DNA of 64,000 nucleotides from Marasmius tenuissimus (taxonomy: Eukaryota; Basidiomycota; Agaricomycetes; Agaricales; Marasmiaceae): contig JAQOTA010000015.1 of the NCBI GenBank assembly GCA_029532415.1, positions 1,674,001 to 1,738,000 of the forward strand. Reading direction: 5' to 3'. A program made the position numbers and the translations under genes. Positions 1 to 13,093 of this stretch are shown in pieces. A model generated the notes under the pieces. The model saw only the letters and a program-made list of their open reading frames with translations. It made no database searches and was not told where the DNA came from. Position 1 is the first letter of the stretch; each line of letters begins with the position of its first letter.

Positions 1-774
1 GCGAATCGAACTTGTGATATCGGTCGGTCGTCGCCAATTTGTGAGCCGAGATTGGCAAATTTCTGGGGTAAAGGTTTGGGTATTGAGAAGAATCTGGATG
101 GTAAATAAGCGTACCTTGACTTCTGCAAACACCTTTTTTCGAATCTCAACAACCCGTCCCAGTTCCATTCGACTGTCTATACGCTGTTGGGCGATCCGCT
201 TTTGAGCTCTGTCATAAATAAAACCATAGAGAGTGGTAAGCACCTTTTCTGTGGCTCATCGAACGCTAATAGGAATTGACCTGGGAAGGGAATACTGGGC
301 CATTTTTCGCCTCGCTTCCAGCAGCTCCAGTGAACCAGGAGAGTAGAACTCTTCTTCCTGCAAAACGGACAAGCTTTAGAGGTGTATTCCAGGAAGGCGA
401 GATGAGCTCACCTCTTCTTCACTCTCTTCTGATGATTCCTCTTCAACATTGGCCGAGTAGTCGCCCCGCGCCGCGTTGATTTGAGAGAGAACGTATATTA
501 AACGATCTCGACGGTCAGCAGCCTACGAAAACAGTTTGGACGCGCGCTGCCAAGATGGGGGAAAGGAACGCACACGTTCACCAAAAAGTGTTATGGGCTC
601 CCCAATCTCTCTCAACCTGGCTTTCACGCGATTATCATCCGTCGGGACTGCCATTGTACGCGCTTTCTTCTTCCGTTCCAGCTCGTCCAATATGACTTGG
701 TTCTCGATTCTTGCTCTCTCCGAGCCAAGATAATTCCCGTCTTCCATAAGGGTATCAAAGGTAAGTTCGGCCAT
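1..774 (-). CDS. PRP4: U4/U6 snRNP protein Prp4, 5' part (runs off the window start)
   Basis: Five exons are visible: 574-774, 412-521, 281-356 (approximate start), 115-208 and 1-62, the last leaving the window. The spliced product opens with [13 protein letters not shown] and has the SFM/Prp4 N-terminal signature around residues 45-70 ([19 protein letters not shown], then [14 protein letters not shown]). An acidic stretch follows, then [20 protein letters not shown], the segment that leads into the WD40 propeller in Prp4/PRPF4. Prp4 belongs to the U4/U6 particle of the spliceosome in the nucleus, next to Prp3 and Snu13. The WD repeats themselves lie outside the window, so the gene is incomplete because of the window edge, not because of damage. 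It is transcribed away from the NDR kinase gene. SFM is also found in Prp18, but the segment before the propeller favours Prp4. Confidence 0.9.
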
Positions 775-1168
775 GTTTTCTGTGCGATGAGAGACTGGAT
801 CTGTTGGGGTTCGTCTTCTGTATTAGCCGTGGAACTTGCGAGTGAACTCAGTCTGAGTATGAGAAGCGTACAGGTTGTTTGGCGACGAGGTGAGAGGCAA
901 ATACTCCCACGTGGGCCGTGGACGTAATGTGACGTTCGGGGTTCGTGTGACTTTCCATTTACGAAACCACACACCCTGATGAATATTCACCCAATTCCAG
1001 AACTGTAACCTTTCATCCTTTTCTTTTTCTCTGCATTTGCTTTCTATTCTGTTCTCTTTCACGTTTTCTCTCCATCTCATCCGGTTTCATCATTTTTCTA
1101 CTTCCATCAACACGGCCTTAGAGATCATCCATCCGTGATCCCCAAGTCAGGTCATCTCCTTCGACAAC
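775..1168. promoter_or_regulatory. Divergent intergenic region, PRP4 / NDR kinase
   Basis: 394 bp between two start codons that point away from each other, so it must hold both promoters and 5' UTRs. The right half (about 1015-1120) is pyrimidine-rich on the + strand (tttctctttttctctg-type tracts), common upstream of fungal start codons. I see no clear TATA box and no gene. Confidence 0.5.
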
Positions 1169-3030
<1,862 letters not shown>

Positions 3031-3465
3031 GCGATATATTCGTACTTGTCCTTTCGCCTCGTCGTTTTCCATACCCATCAGACCCATCTACATGTATTAA
3101 AAGACAGTAATCGCAATACGGAAGGATCATTTTTCAAGCTTTCAAGGCTCCAAGCGTGCTTAGAGAACTCGAATGAGTGCACTATGATATTTCAACCTCA
3201 CTCGACACAGTTTCTCGACTGGAACCGGCCTGTGGCCGACGATCATCTGTCATGATGCACGTTTCCTCTTCATTTTGAGGCCTTCTCGTCTGTAGCTGAA
3301 TTCCTTGACGGCTTGTGTATTCTGTTGCAGAATTCCACTGACAGCGGTCGCCGGAGGGACGGCTAGGGACGGTGGCCATTTTGCACCACACCGCATGACA
3401 GGTATCCTCCGGGCCGGGCTTGCTCTATATCTTGTGGGAGGGGGCACATTGGAAACGAAACAATC
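3031..3465. other. Intergenic: 3' end of NDR kinase gene and promoter of the next gene
   Basis: 435 bp with no supported gene. Short open frames on both strands (for example about 3250-3669 on the - strand) have no recognisable content and overlap the coding start of the dehydrogenase. The sequence should hold the kinase 3' UTR and the dehydrogenase promoter. Confidence 0.5.
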
Positions 3466-5085
3466 ATGTCTTCCACCACCGTCCTTACAGGCAATCCTGC
3501 CCTCTACGATCCCCGCAAGGTTCTTGACCACCCAGAATTCAAGATCTTGCCAGAAGGAGAGAAGCCGTCGAAAGAAGCCAATATCGCTGCGTTCTACAAC
3601 CCAGCCCATGAGATTCATATCGTGGAGAAACCTCGACCAAAACCAGGACCTGGACAAGTTCTTGTACATGTCAAGGCCACTGGAATCTGCGGGTAACGCA
3701 AAATTGATTGGAGAATCTGTCGATGGTCGTTGATGATGTCTTTCTATTTGAATTCATTTAGGAGTGACGTTCATTTTTGGAAACATGGACAGATCGGACC
3801 TACGATGGTGGTGAGAGACGAGGTGCGTGTGCTTCTGGTATTTGGCTTCGAGTAACCGACTTATGCATACTTCCAGTGTGGATCTGGACACGAGAGTGCC
3901 GGCGAGATTATCGAAGTCGGGGAGGGAGTTACCGAATGGAAAGCCGGTGCGTATCGCGGCTCATCGCGACTGATGGTGTATCTGATCAACACTCCAATAT
4001 ATCTATAGGCGATCGTGTTGCTCTCGAAGTCGGTGTGCCATGCTCTCAGCCCTCTTGTGATGAATGTCGTACCGGACGATATAACGGATGCCCGAATGTA
4101 GTGTTTTTCTCTACACCACCTTATCACGGTGAGATTGGCATAGTAGTCCCCCACGCGTATGATGGTGTGAACGCGAGTTTTCAGGAACTCTTACGAGATG
4201 GCATGTCCAACCTGCACAATGGCTTCATCGTCTACCAGATAATGTCTCCTTCGAGGAAGGATCCCTTTGCGAGCCTTTGGCAGTAGCTTTGGCGGGAATC
4301 GAGCGCTCTGGACTCCGTCTTGGTGATCCTACTTTGATCTGGTTCGTACTTCGCAGCTGGCCTGAGCTGACATTGCTAACACATCGTTTTTCAGTGGTGC
4401 TGGGCCGATTGGGCTAGTCTCGTTGCTCAGCGCAAGAGCTGCCGGCGCAGAGCCCATTGTCATCACCGACCTTTTCCAAAGTCGTCTCGATTTCGCGAAG
4501 AAGCTAGTACCCGGCGTGCGCACCGTGCTCATTGAGCGCGGTAACACCCCTCAGCAGCAGGCTGAAATCGTCAAGAAGGCCGCCGGAGGGGCGGTGAAGG
4601 TTGTTCTAGAATGTACTGGTGTTGAGAGCAGCATTCACACTGGAATCTATGTCAGTATTCTTGATCCTTCACGGTCGAAGCGCGGGTCTAAATATGCTTC
4701 AGGCTACGCAGTTCGGCGGCAAAGTGTTCATCATTGGTGTCGGAAAGAGCGAGCAAAACGTAACCCTTTTTGTTCTTTTCTTTGTTGTTTACAGAGTCTG
4801 ACGACTGGTTCTTAGTTCCCTTTTATGTATCTCAGTGCCAACGAGATCGATGTTAGCTTCCAGTACCGATACGCGAACCAGGTATGTGGCTCTGCCGCGG
4901 CTCCCGGTTTCTGATTCTCATCATGCACTTGATAGTATCCAAAAGCAGTGCGCCTCATTGCTGGAGGACTCATTAACGTGAAGCCACTGGTTACTCACCG
5001 CTTTGCACTGGAGGATGCTGTGGCTGCTTTCCATGTAGCTGCTGATCCTGCCCAAGGCGCTATCAAGGTTCAAATACAAGACTGA
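3466..5085 (+). CDS. L-arabinitol 4-dehydrogenase-like zinc alcohol dehydrogenase
   Basis: Nine exons: 3466-3692, 3762-3822, 3877-3946, 4009-4128, 4185-4341, 4395-4650, 4703-4759, 4816-4881 and 4936-5085, giving 387 residues. It is a medium-chain dehydrogenase: [13 protein letters not shown] carries the catalytic zinc cysteine, [10 protein letters not shown] the zinc His-Glu pair, and [19 protein letters not shown] the four structural-zinc cysteines. The Rossmann motif is [11 protein letters not shown], and the acidic residue in VITDLFQSR suggests NAD preference. [20 protein letters not shown] and [13 protein letters not shown] are close to fungal L-arabinitol 4-dehydrogenases, which oxidise L-arabinitol to L-xylulose in pentose catabolism. 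Sorbitol and xylitol dehydrogenases share the fold, so the exact polyol is inferred. No neighbouring pentose gene is present, so there is no cluster support. Confidence 0.85.
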
Positions 5086-5610
5086 GCGTATAGACGGTGG
5101 TCCGCATAATGATTTATCAAGTTATATATGTAAACATACAGGGATATATGCTTCATTGTTCCAATGAAAGATGGATGGACGAGTAGGAGAATGTATGAGC
5201 GCTTAGTGAATAGAGCGGCCTTTCTCACCATCAAGGTTTGCCTCACGATCACCGCCTTCCCAACTGAGTTGAAAGGATTCAGAAAGGACAGAAGGCACGC
5301 CGCGTTGTCTGAACGGGGGAGTCGAGCATCTCTCAAATCAACTCGATACGTTGTATTTTCGCCAGGAGCGTCTCCGGGTCCTACCGCTCGGCGACGCTCA
5401 ACTTTCAAGGTCCTTGTTCAGCTCTTGCCCTTTGTTTGCCTTTTGTCCAAATTCTTCCAATTCATTCACTTTCTTTGACAGCTATGATCATGATGCCCGC
5501 ACAGCTTTCGATTCTCAGGATTCGCTGCCCGAAACATAAATACTGTACCCAGCCCAAGAGGGTGTCACTGTACACCATCCTCCCAAAGTCCCTCGGAGCA
5601 GTCACTAACG
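5086..5610. other. Intergenic, no gene seen
   Basis: 525 bp between two + strand genes. It contains short open frames on both strands without recognisable content. The last about 150 bp before 5611 are C-rich on the + strand, as expected for a 5' UTR. Confidence 0.45.
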
Positions 5611-6903
5611 ATGAGTACCTTCTTCTCGGCTGCACAGGGAATCAACATAAAGGGCCAGCCTTATTTCAACCACGTCAATGGCGACCAGACCCTCCACCAC
5701 AACGATCGCAGCAAGCACATAACCGGCTCGCACAACACCACTAACACAAACAACTACGACTCGTACAATACCTCCACTAGTGAGTTGTTAACCACAGGCC
5801 TGCACGCAGTCTGACCCACATCTCATTCTTGTAGACCACACCTACAAACAATACAAGAAGTCTGATAAGAGGAAGGCGACGAACAATGCACACTTTCATG
5901 CGTATGGGATGGACGATGGTACGGACAGCTTGATTGATGAGCTTTCATGTCGATTGACTGAAGATTATGAACTCCAACAGCACACAATCCATTCCAAACC
6001 AACCGTCAGCAGGATCCTGGACAGACCAGTCACTGGCCCCCTTCTTCACAATCGGCCCCCCCACTGAGCATCGCTGACCGACCGTTCAATGAAGCCGTTT
6101 CTGCAGACGATTTTATGTCGCGACCGGCGAGAGGAAAGAGATCCAAGGAGCCTTGGGACAGCTCAGACTCAGACTCGGATTCGGATTCGGGCTCAGACGG
6201 GGAGAGGGGATACGAGCATGCAGACAATCGCGCGAGGCCGAAACAGCAAGCGTTTGCCAGTCAAGCGTACGATGATAGTCAATATCGGAGGAATTGGGAG
6301 GATAATAAGGCCAAGTACAGGCAGCAGGCTGGACCTGATACCGCTTGGAACCGTCCTGTGCATGCCCCCGAGCCTCACCGGGGACCCTACCCTGACCATT
6401 CCCCGCAGCCCTCATACGGCGTTGACGAGTCTTACGGATGGCCACCTCACTCTGCTGCTCAGCATCATCCATCATCATCTCATTATCCATCTTACTCTCC
6501 TCCAGACTCAAGATACTCCCGCGATTACTCATACCCGTCTCGTCCAACAGACGAGCGTCTCCATTCAGCTGCGCGGGAACAACAGCCTCTCGCCGGCCCT
6601 TCTTTCTCACAGGAACCTTGGCCCACTCCCAGGAAGCCATCCCCCTCCACGAATCCATTCCATCAATTCTACCAACAAAAGAACACTTCTGCTCCTCCAA
6701 GCACCACAACCGCTAGTTCTCCTCCTGATTCCGTCTGTGGCTTTCCCAACTCACAGGATCCTTGGTCCAGACCTGGGAAACCGTCTCCTTCCGAATCCAC
6801 GTACGCATTCGATTCTGTCTACCTACGAGAGAACACCTCTGCTGCTCCCACCACCACAATCCCCAGTCCTCCTCCCGATTCTCGCATGATGGTTGACGGT
6901 TAA
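5611..6903 (+). CDS. Low-complexity protein with Agaricomycete-type N-terminal motif, unknown function
   Basis: Three exons (5611-5779, 5835-5918, 5981-6903) give 391 residues. The first 40 residues (MSTFFSAAQGINIKGQPYF, then NHVNGDQTLHH) resemble an N-terminal motif I know from many Agaricomycete predicted proteins, where a short beta-like segment precedes variable domains. The rest is predicted disordered: an acidic Ser-Asp run (DSSDSDSDSDSGSDGE, near 6160-6205) and a long Pro/Ser/Tyr/His-rich tail. Two tail segments are near copies of each other: SFSQEPWPTPRKPSPS and, about 45 residues later, SQDPWSRPGKPSPS, each followed by a similar NTSAPP or NTSAAP block. I see no catalytic domain and no signal peptide. 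The function is unknown. The frame is supported by splice sites and a single long last exon. Confidence 0.7.
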
Positions 6904-7084
6904 GCTCACGATCTTATTGATGCTATTTTTTTTCGATTCAACATGGATGGATATCTAACCCTTATTTCGCCGGGACAGCATCTAGATACATTGTAACTGT
7001 TACGAACGAGTGAACATACTGTAATACACCAAAGGAACCATAAATACCCTTGTTAAAGATATGCAAAAATAGAAATGTCCATTC

Positions 7085-10000
7085 TCAAACCGAACTATTG
7101 CCCATCTCCATCGGTAGCTGACTATATCCAGCCTTCCCAGCGTCAGCTCCTCTGACCAAATTCTTTGCGCTATCCCAAACATCGCCCAAAACGTCTGAGA
7201 TCATCGTGCCCCAGCCCGCATTTGGAACCTTCTCGTTCGGCATCAAACTATCTGCAGGTCGGGTCCACCATTTGAGCATGAGCGAACTTGAGACGACGCT
7301 GACGCTTGAGAACGCCATGGCAGCGCCAGCGAGCATGGGGTGCATGTATAGGCCAACAGGTAGGAAGATGCCCATGGCGAGGGGGATGCTGAGCACGTTG
7401 TAAACGCACGCCCAAACGAGGTTCCTTCTAATGACGGAGAATATCTTTCTGGATAAATGAAGCGCCGCAACGACATCTAGGAGGTCGGATCGCATAAGGA
7501 CAACATCGGCAGCTTCGATAGCGACTGAGGTCCCCGATGATAGGGCAATGCCTACTGTCGCAGCAACGAGGGCGGGAGAATCATTAATACCGTCGCCGAC
7601 CTGTTAATTTTGAGAGAACAAAGGTCAGTCGGGGCTAAGGACAGAAGACGAGGAAGTTACGAACCATCGCGACACCATCGCCGTGTTTCTCGATCAATTC
7701 GGTAACCATAGATGCCTTTCCTTTCGGCGTCATACTGGCCCAAACACCGTCCGGTGAAATACCAACTTCCTTCGCGATGGCCAAAGCTGTGGGTTTACTG
7801 TCGCCAGTCATCATGTTGACCTCGATACCCATCTTCTTCAGGGCCGCGATCGCGTACTTGCTAGAAGGTTTGGGAGCATCCGACAAGGACACAGCCATGA
7901 CAGGCAGAGGAATCTTCGACGAACCATCGCGCAGCAGCGAAACGAAAATAATCGTCCGCCCCTGCTTTGTCTCCTGCTCCTCATAGGTGGACAACGCGGA
8001 AGGCATGTACCCATCGTGATTCTGAACAATGAAGTTGGCGTTTCCGACGAGAACCGTGTACTTCTGCTTGGAGTGCGTGATGCTAGCTTTGACACCAGCA
8101 CCTGTGACACTCTCAAACTGATCGATGATGGGTTCGGGAATAGATGGGTCGTTCTTGAGGAGATCCTTTCCATGAGTAGCAATCGCCTTTGCGAGGGGAT
8201 GTTCCGACCTAGCCTCGGTCGCACTGACCATCGCTATGACGGCTTTACGGGATGTGATACCATCAGCCGACATACCCTCAATGGTCGAGTCAGCGTAAGG
8301 TTCCTCGGCGGCATGTTCAGATGCACCAATGACCCAACGGAGGCCGACAACACTAAGTTTGCCCTCCGTGACAGTGCCGGTCTTATCCATCACCACCCTC
8401 TTGATAGTCCGACTGGCTTCCAAAGCTTTTCCGCCCTTGATTAGAATACCATTCTTGGCGCCCATCCCAGTTCCGACCATGATCGCAGTGGGCGTGCTCA
8501 GACCAAGAGCACACGGACAAGCGACCACGACGACGCTAATACACATCTGCAGGCAAACCGAAAGTTTCGTCGCCCCGTGTCTGTGGAACATCATCGGAAG
8601 ACTCTCGTCGCTGAGAAGGTTCGAAATGATGATCCATGCGAGGAATGTCAACAGGGAAAGGGAGATGACCGCAGGGACGAAATATCCTGCGACTCGGTCC
8701 GCAAACGTCTGAATGGGTGCCTTGGAAGTCTGCGCGTCTTCCACCAATCGAACAATCTGGGCAAGGGCTGTATCTTTCCCGGCGCGGGTGACAACCATGT
8801 CAAATGTACCCAAGCCGTTGACTGTTCCTCCAATAACACTATCCCCTTTTTGCTTGAGGACAGGAACAGCCTCGCCGGTAATGGCACTCTCGTCCACTGT
8901 CGAAGAACCGAGGACTACGTTTCCGTCGGCTGGAATTTTGTCTCCGGGAACAATCTTGACCGTGTCCCGACTTCAACGAGCTCGGTGGGAATCTTTTTCT
9001 CCTGGGTACATGCCGGTGGGTCGGTATAGATAGTAGCCATTGATGGCGCGAGGGACATCAAATCCGTAAGTGCTGCGCTCGTCCGTCCTTTCGCTTTATT
9101 CTCCAGGTAGCGTCCCATGGAAACAAACATGATCAACATGCTGCTAGTGTCGAAGAAGAGCATTGGATGGAAATCCGACGGGCTGATGAACTGGCAAATC
9201 ATTGTGAAGAGGGAATAAAAGTATGCGGCGGAGGTACCAAGCATAACGAGGACGTCCATGGTAGCTGTCCTGTGTTTGAGAGATTTGAATGCCTGGCGGT
9301 AGAACTTCGCGCCGATCCAGAACTGGACTGGGGTAGTGAGGAAGAGGACGATCAAGTCGCTCAGATACAACCCTTGCCGTAGTTGGAAGTCGACGAAGGG
9401 CGTGAAGAACGAAATGTGCGGGAGCACCATTGAAATGAAAAAGACTGGGATAGTGAACGATAGACTCCATAAGAACCTCGATCGCCATTCCATTACTTCC
9501 TTAGTTCGCTTTAAAGATTGCATTTGCGTGGCGTCGTTTTCGGCGGAGAGCATTGCATCGAATCCCATATCTTCGATTCTAGAGACCATCTCGCGCGGTC
9601 CGATGAGAGTTCGATCGAACTGGACGTGGCAGGTCTCCGTCGCAAGGGATACGGCCACACTGAGAATGCCTGGAACTTCTGCAAGACCAGTTTCAACGGT
9701 ATTGGTGCACGAAGAACAGGTCATTCCGTAGACCCGCAGCGTTACTGTATCTTCTCGAGCGGGTGGAATGAGCTCTGCATCGAACCCTATATCCATGATT
9801 TCCTGCCACGACGTGTAAGTGAGATCTGGACCGACAGGCTTGGGTCTGGATAACGCACATTGATGACCTTCTCATCATTCCACTTCTCGGGGTCATACTC
9901 TACTGTACCCCGCTCTGCCAGCAACGCAACCTTGACCGAGTGGATGCCCTCTTGCCCTCGCAGCATACCTTCGATGGCCTACAGACCCCAAGGGGCGTCA

Positions 10001-10225
10001 ACGTATAGTCTTGGCCTGGGATAGGACACGTACCTCCACACAAGCACCACAGGTCATCCCCGTTATACGAAGTTCGCATTTGGCATTGGCTGACTCGTCG
10101 AGGGCAAGTTCCTTGTCGCCGGTCATGAGGGGCTCTTCCGATCCTAGTGGTAGCTCTACGCCAGGAACTCGAAAAGACGAGCCGATGGGGGAGCTGGCCC
10201 AGAGATCCTTGAGAATCCCGGACAT
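7085..10225 (-). CDS. CCC2: Copper-transporting P1B-type ATPase, interrupted by an apparent 1-base deletion
   Basis: Four exons: 10034-10225, 9859-9978, 7665-9802 and 7085-7600. Two N-terminal metal-binding domains carry GMTCGAC and GMTCSSC. All P1B landmarks are present: CPC in [13 protein letters not shown], phosphorylation site [11 protein letters not shown] locus [19 protein letters not shown] and [10 protein letters not shown]. Transmembrane helices flank them. Relatives (Ccc2, ATP7A/B) move Cu(I) from the chaperone Atx1 into the Golgi to load multicopper oxidases such as Fet3-type ferroxidases and laccases. The coding frame breaks once, inside the actuator domain near 8966-8968: the sequence reads VEVG in one frame and continues [14 protein letters not shown] in the next. 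The spliced length is 2,966 nt, one short of a multiple of three. With one base restored it would be 988 residues. It diverges from COQ3. Confidence 0.92.
8966..8968 (-). other. Apparent single-base deletion in CCC2 (GGG where GGGG is expected)
   Basis: On the - strand the bases read GTC GGG ACA CGG, while the conserved actuator segment [19 protein letters not shown] needs GTC GGG GAC ACG. Every residue on both sides is conserved, with no room for an intron. Either the assembly lost one G from a run, or the allele is truly frameshifted. Confidence 0.8.
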
Positions 10226-10567
10226 GGTGGTGGGTAGAAATAGGAATAGTTCTGGGAAAAATTAAGGATGTGTGGGTGGTGAATTATGAAGCTGGTAAGC
10301 AGGCACAATAGATTAGAAGAGGAACACAACAACAAAGCAAGGAAAGCAATATGAAAGATAGCCGGGCACCAAAGGTGGTGAGAGTCTGAGTAGGAGAGAG
10401 GTGATGGACGCCCTGCGCCGCTTTCGGGTTGTTTTCAAATGCGCTGACAGACAATAATAAAAGAACCGCGTTAGTCACCGAATCGAGAAAGGCGATATTA
10501 TTCCATACCCGGGTTAGGGTTACCAAGATACCCGTTCCGTCACAGCCACCGGCTTTCTTTGGCCACC
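10226..10567. promoter_or_regulatory. Divergent promoter CCC2 / COQ3 with a telomere-like telobox
   Basis: 342 bp between divergent start codons. At 10511-10522 the + strand reads GGGTTAGGGTTA, two tandem copies of the vertebrate- and fungal-type telomere unit, located 46-57 bp upstream of the COQ3 ATG. Such teloboxes in fungal promoters are known binding sites for Tbf1/TRF-like Myb proteins. No clear TATA box was seen. Confidence 0.55.
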
Positions 10568-11534
10568 ATGTTTCCCTCCCGCATCCTTCGTTCATCCACG
10601 GTAAACGCGTCAGAAATCGCACATTTCTCCCGGTTGTCAGCACAATGGTGGGATGAACGGGGAGAATTTAGCTTTCTTCACCGGATGAATCCCGTTCGTA
10701 TGCAATTCATTCGCGAAAAGCTCGTAGAAACCGCGCTTGATGACTCCGAACATAAAGTGGACCCGGTCAAGCCCAACATTCTTACCGGCTTGGATGTTCT
10801 TGATGTAGGATGCGGAGGAGGACTGTTGTCAGAGGTAATTCATGCTGCTTCAATTTGTCGCTGTGCCGACTGAACAGTCTAGAGTTTAGCCAGGCTAGGA
10901 GCGCGAACTCTCGGAGTTGATGCGTCAGAATCCAATATTGCCATAGCGAATCACCATGCCTCGCAGGACTCGAGACTTAGGGACAATCTCACCTACAAAC
11001 ACACGTCAGCTGAGACTCTCTTGAGTCAACCCAAGCGTTACGACGTCGTCTGTTCAATGGAAGTCTTGGAACATGTCGATAACCCGACCATGTTCCTTTC
11101 CACGTGTGCTGAGCTGCTCAAAGTCAGTCGTTCTGGTCTCGAACCATCACTGTCTCCTTACTGACTCCTCGTAGCCATCTGGTCACTTGTTCCTCTCAAC
11201 AATATCGCGTACCCCACTCGCATACCTCCTCACAATCTTCCTTGCCGAAAAAGTCCTCGGAAAAGTCTCAGAAGGAACTCACACGTACTCGAAATACATC
11301 AAACCTTCAGAACTCATCGAATACTTCCAAAAGTATCGCTCACCGAGCCCCAATAGCCGTCCATGGATTACACGGACGTATGAAGGTGGTCTTCCCACCC
11401 GGACAGAGGCTGAAGTTCGTGGGTTGGTTTACAACCCGTTACAATCCAATTGGATATTGGCTCCGAGAGGGGCATGGGGCGCGACGGATTGTAATTATAT
11501 ACTCTGGGTGCGAAAACCAGGCTCGTCACCATGA
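10568..11534 (+). CDS. COQ3: Ubiquinone biosynthesis O-methyltransferase Coq3
   Basis: Three exons (10568-10834, 10883-11122, 11175-11534) give 288 residues. The start ATG is in a good context (ccaccATG). A basic, Ser-rich N-terminus (MFPSRILRSSTVNASE) suits a mitochondrial targeting signal. FSRLSAQWWDERGEFSFLH and MNPVRMQFIREK match the UbiG/Coq3 N-terminal block. SAM-binding motif I is LDVGCGGGLLSE, followed by GVDASESNIAIAN, DVVCSMEVLEHVDNP and PSGHLFLSTISRTP. Coq3 performs both O-methylation steps of coenzyme Q synthesis in the CoQ synthome at the inner mitochondrial membrane. The C-terminal half keeps the family's YSKYIKPSEL and VYNPLQSNW region. Nothing unusual in length. Confidence 0.95.
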
Positions 11535-11833
11535 ATACACACAACGAGCATTTGCGTCCCATGGACTGATCACTCGATTCCGGCATGTTTTGAAGTCTAG
11601 TGAAGTCTAGTCTTGAGGGCAGTTCCCGGCCCAACGAGTCCTTCGTGCAGGCTCCGCATTTAGTTAAATCTCGCCTATAGCACCCTAGGGGAACATAGCG
11701 TGCCATCGCCTTTGCATAGAATTAGACAGGTTTTCATTGGAATGCAGTATGTGCAGCTGTGAGTCTCGAAAGGCCCTAAAGGGTATAAGTATCTGTGCAG
11801 TGATAATATGGATGACACTCGTGTGGGTACCTC

Positions 11834-12863
11834 TCACTCTAGTCCTAATCTCTGTCGCTCCTGGCGCTCTCGTTCTGACCTCGAATACTCATTCTCCGCA
11901 TCCGTGATAGCATCGTCCCAAGCCACGAAGAGTTCCGACAGCGCATCGATCTGGATGTTCCATGTCAACGACACAAAACAAGGAGCTGATCCCCGACTCA
12001 CATAAACTGCATGAGATTCGACGATTCCCGCTATTCGTTTCTCGAGATCATCCACGCGCTTCGCGTCCTCTGCATACGCCTGCAACAGAGCTTCGACGCG
12101 GGGCAAGAGGGGAACGTAGTCTAGCATCTGAATTGAGGACTAGTTTTGTGAATGCCACGCAAGTAATCACTCACCGGCCAATTTGCCAGCGCCCGTAACA
12201 CCTTTGGCCTCTAATGCCTCAATTTCCCTCATATCCCTATCAGCAGACCGAATATCGCTCTCCATCTCCTTCAAATATGTCTCCAAGTCTGCTTGAGACA
12301 TGTTATCATACGCCGATGCCCCAGGAGCTAGACCAGAAAGTGCGAACGAAGGTGTAAGGTACTGTGCATGCTGGTCATCTACCAATGACAATAGGGTGTT
12401 AGGTTCACTGACTGAGAGAGCGCGAGCACCAAGGGAAGACGTACATACAATGACTGATGAATCGTTTCAAACCATCGTTTCCTTCAACTATGGTGTCTAG
12501 TCTCCGCTGTAGGTCTTGTGCCGACTTGATAAGTGAATCACTTTGCTTCACATCGGCAGCTCCCTTCTTCGCGTTGACACCAAAGACGAGTGCTTCGAGC
12601 CACCTAACGCGTAGCTCTAATGCCAACTCCGGTTCGAGAGGGACAGATTTTGTTGAAGGTTCGGCGTGTAGAGTACCATCCAGAACCATGGCGGGGGGAT
12701 TTGGAGGTGGAATTTCAGAGGGAGATGTTGGTGAAGGTACGCCTGACAAGACTCCGGACATTGAGTTCGTTGCGCTAGCGGGTGGTGAAGATGGAGGTGT
12801 AGAGCCTGAGAGTAGTCTGATGCGTTTCGAGTCCCCAAGAAAGACACTACCAATGCTCGCCAT
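11834..12863 (-). CDS. Dynactin p24/DCTN3-like subunit
   Basis: Four exons: 12449-12863, 12175-12378, 12002-12120 and 11834-11950, giving 284 residues. After about 80 Pro/Ser-rich residues comes ELRVRWLEALVFG, the start of a helical protein. The second half holds YVPLLPRVEALLQAYAED, RVDDLEKRIAGIVES and IDALSELFVAWDDAI, which align in order with the C-terminal coiled coil of DCTN3 (p22/p24), including the FVQWD-like motif. p24 sits in the shoulder of dynactin with p150-Glued and dynamitin, and supports dynein-driven nuclear and vesicle movement along hyphae. The family diverges fast, so the call rests on these helices and total length. The exon 3 acceptor is the second AG (gatgctag|AC), chosen because the first AG breaks the frame. 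Confidence 0.75.
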
Positions 12864-13093
12864 AGATGGTGGTGACGGCGGCCAACCAAGTCATGACAAC
12901 GGGCGCTTAGCGACTAGCACCCAAGCTCAGAGTTTGAATTTGTTTCGTTTGAATGGAATCCTCCAACTTGATTGTGAGTTTGCACAGCCAGCAATAACTA
13001 CGTGGTATATGGGCATAACAGTCGTGATATGGCAGAGTAGACAAGTATTAGTAGATGGAGCCGTTCCGTTTCGTAAATAGCGTCCGTTCACGA

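Noticed and set aside
6089..6889. A long alternative frame (266 codons) overlapping the low-complexity gene
   Set aside because: Shifted frame over a Pro/Ser-rich exon; the chosen frame joins two upstream exons with good splice sites and an N-terminal motif.
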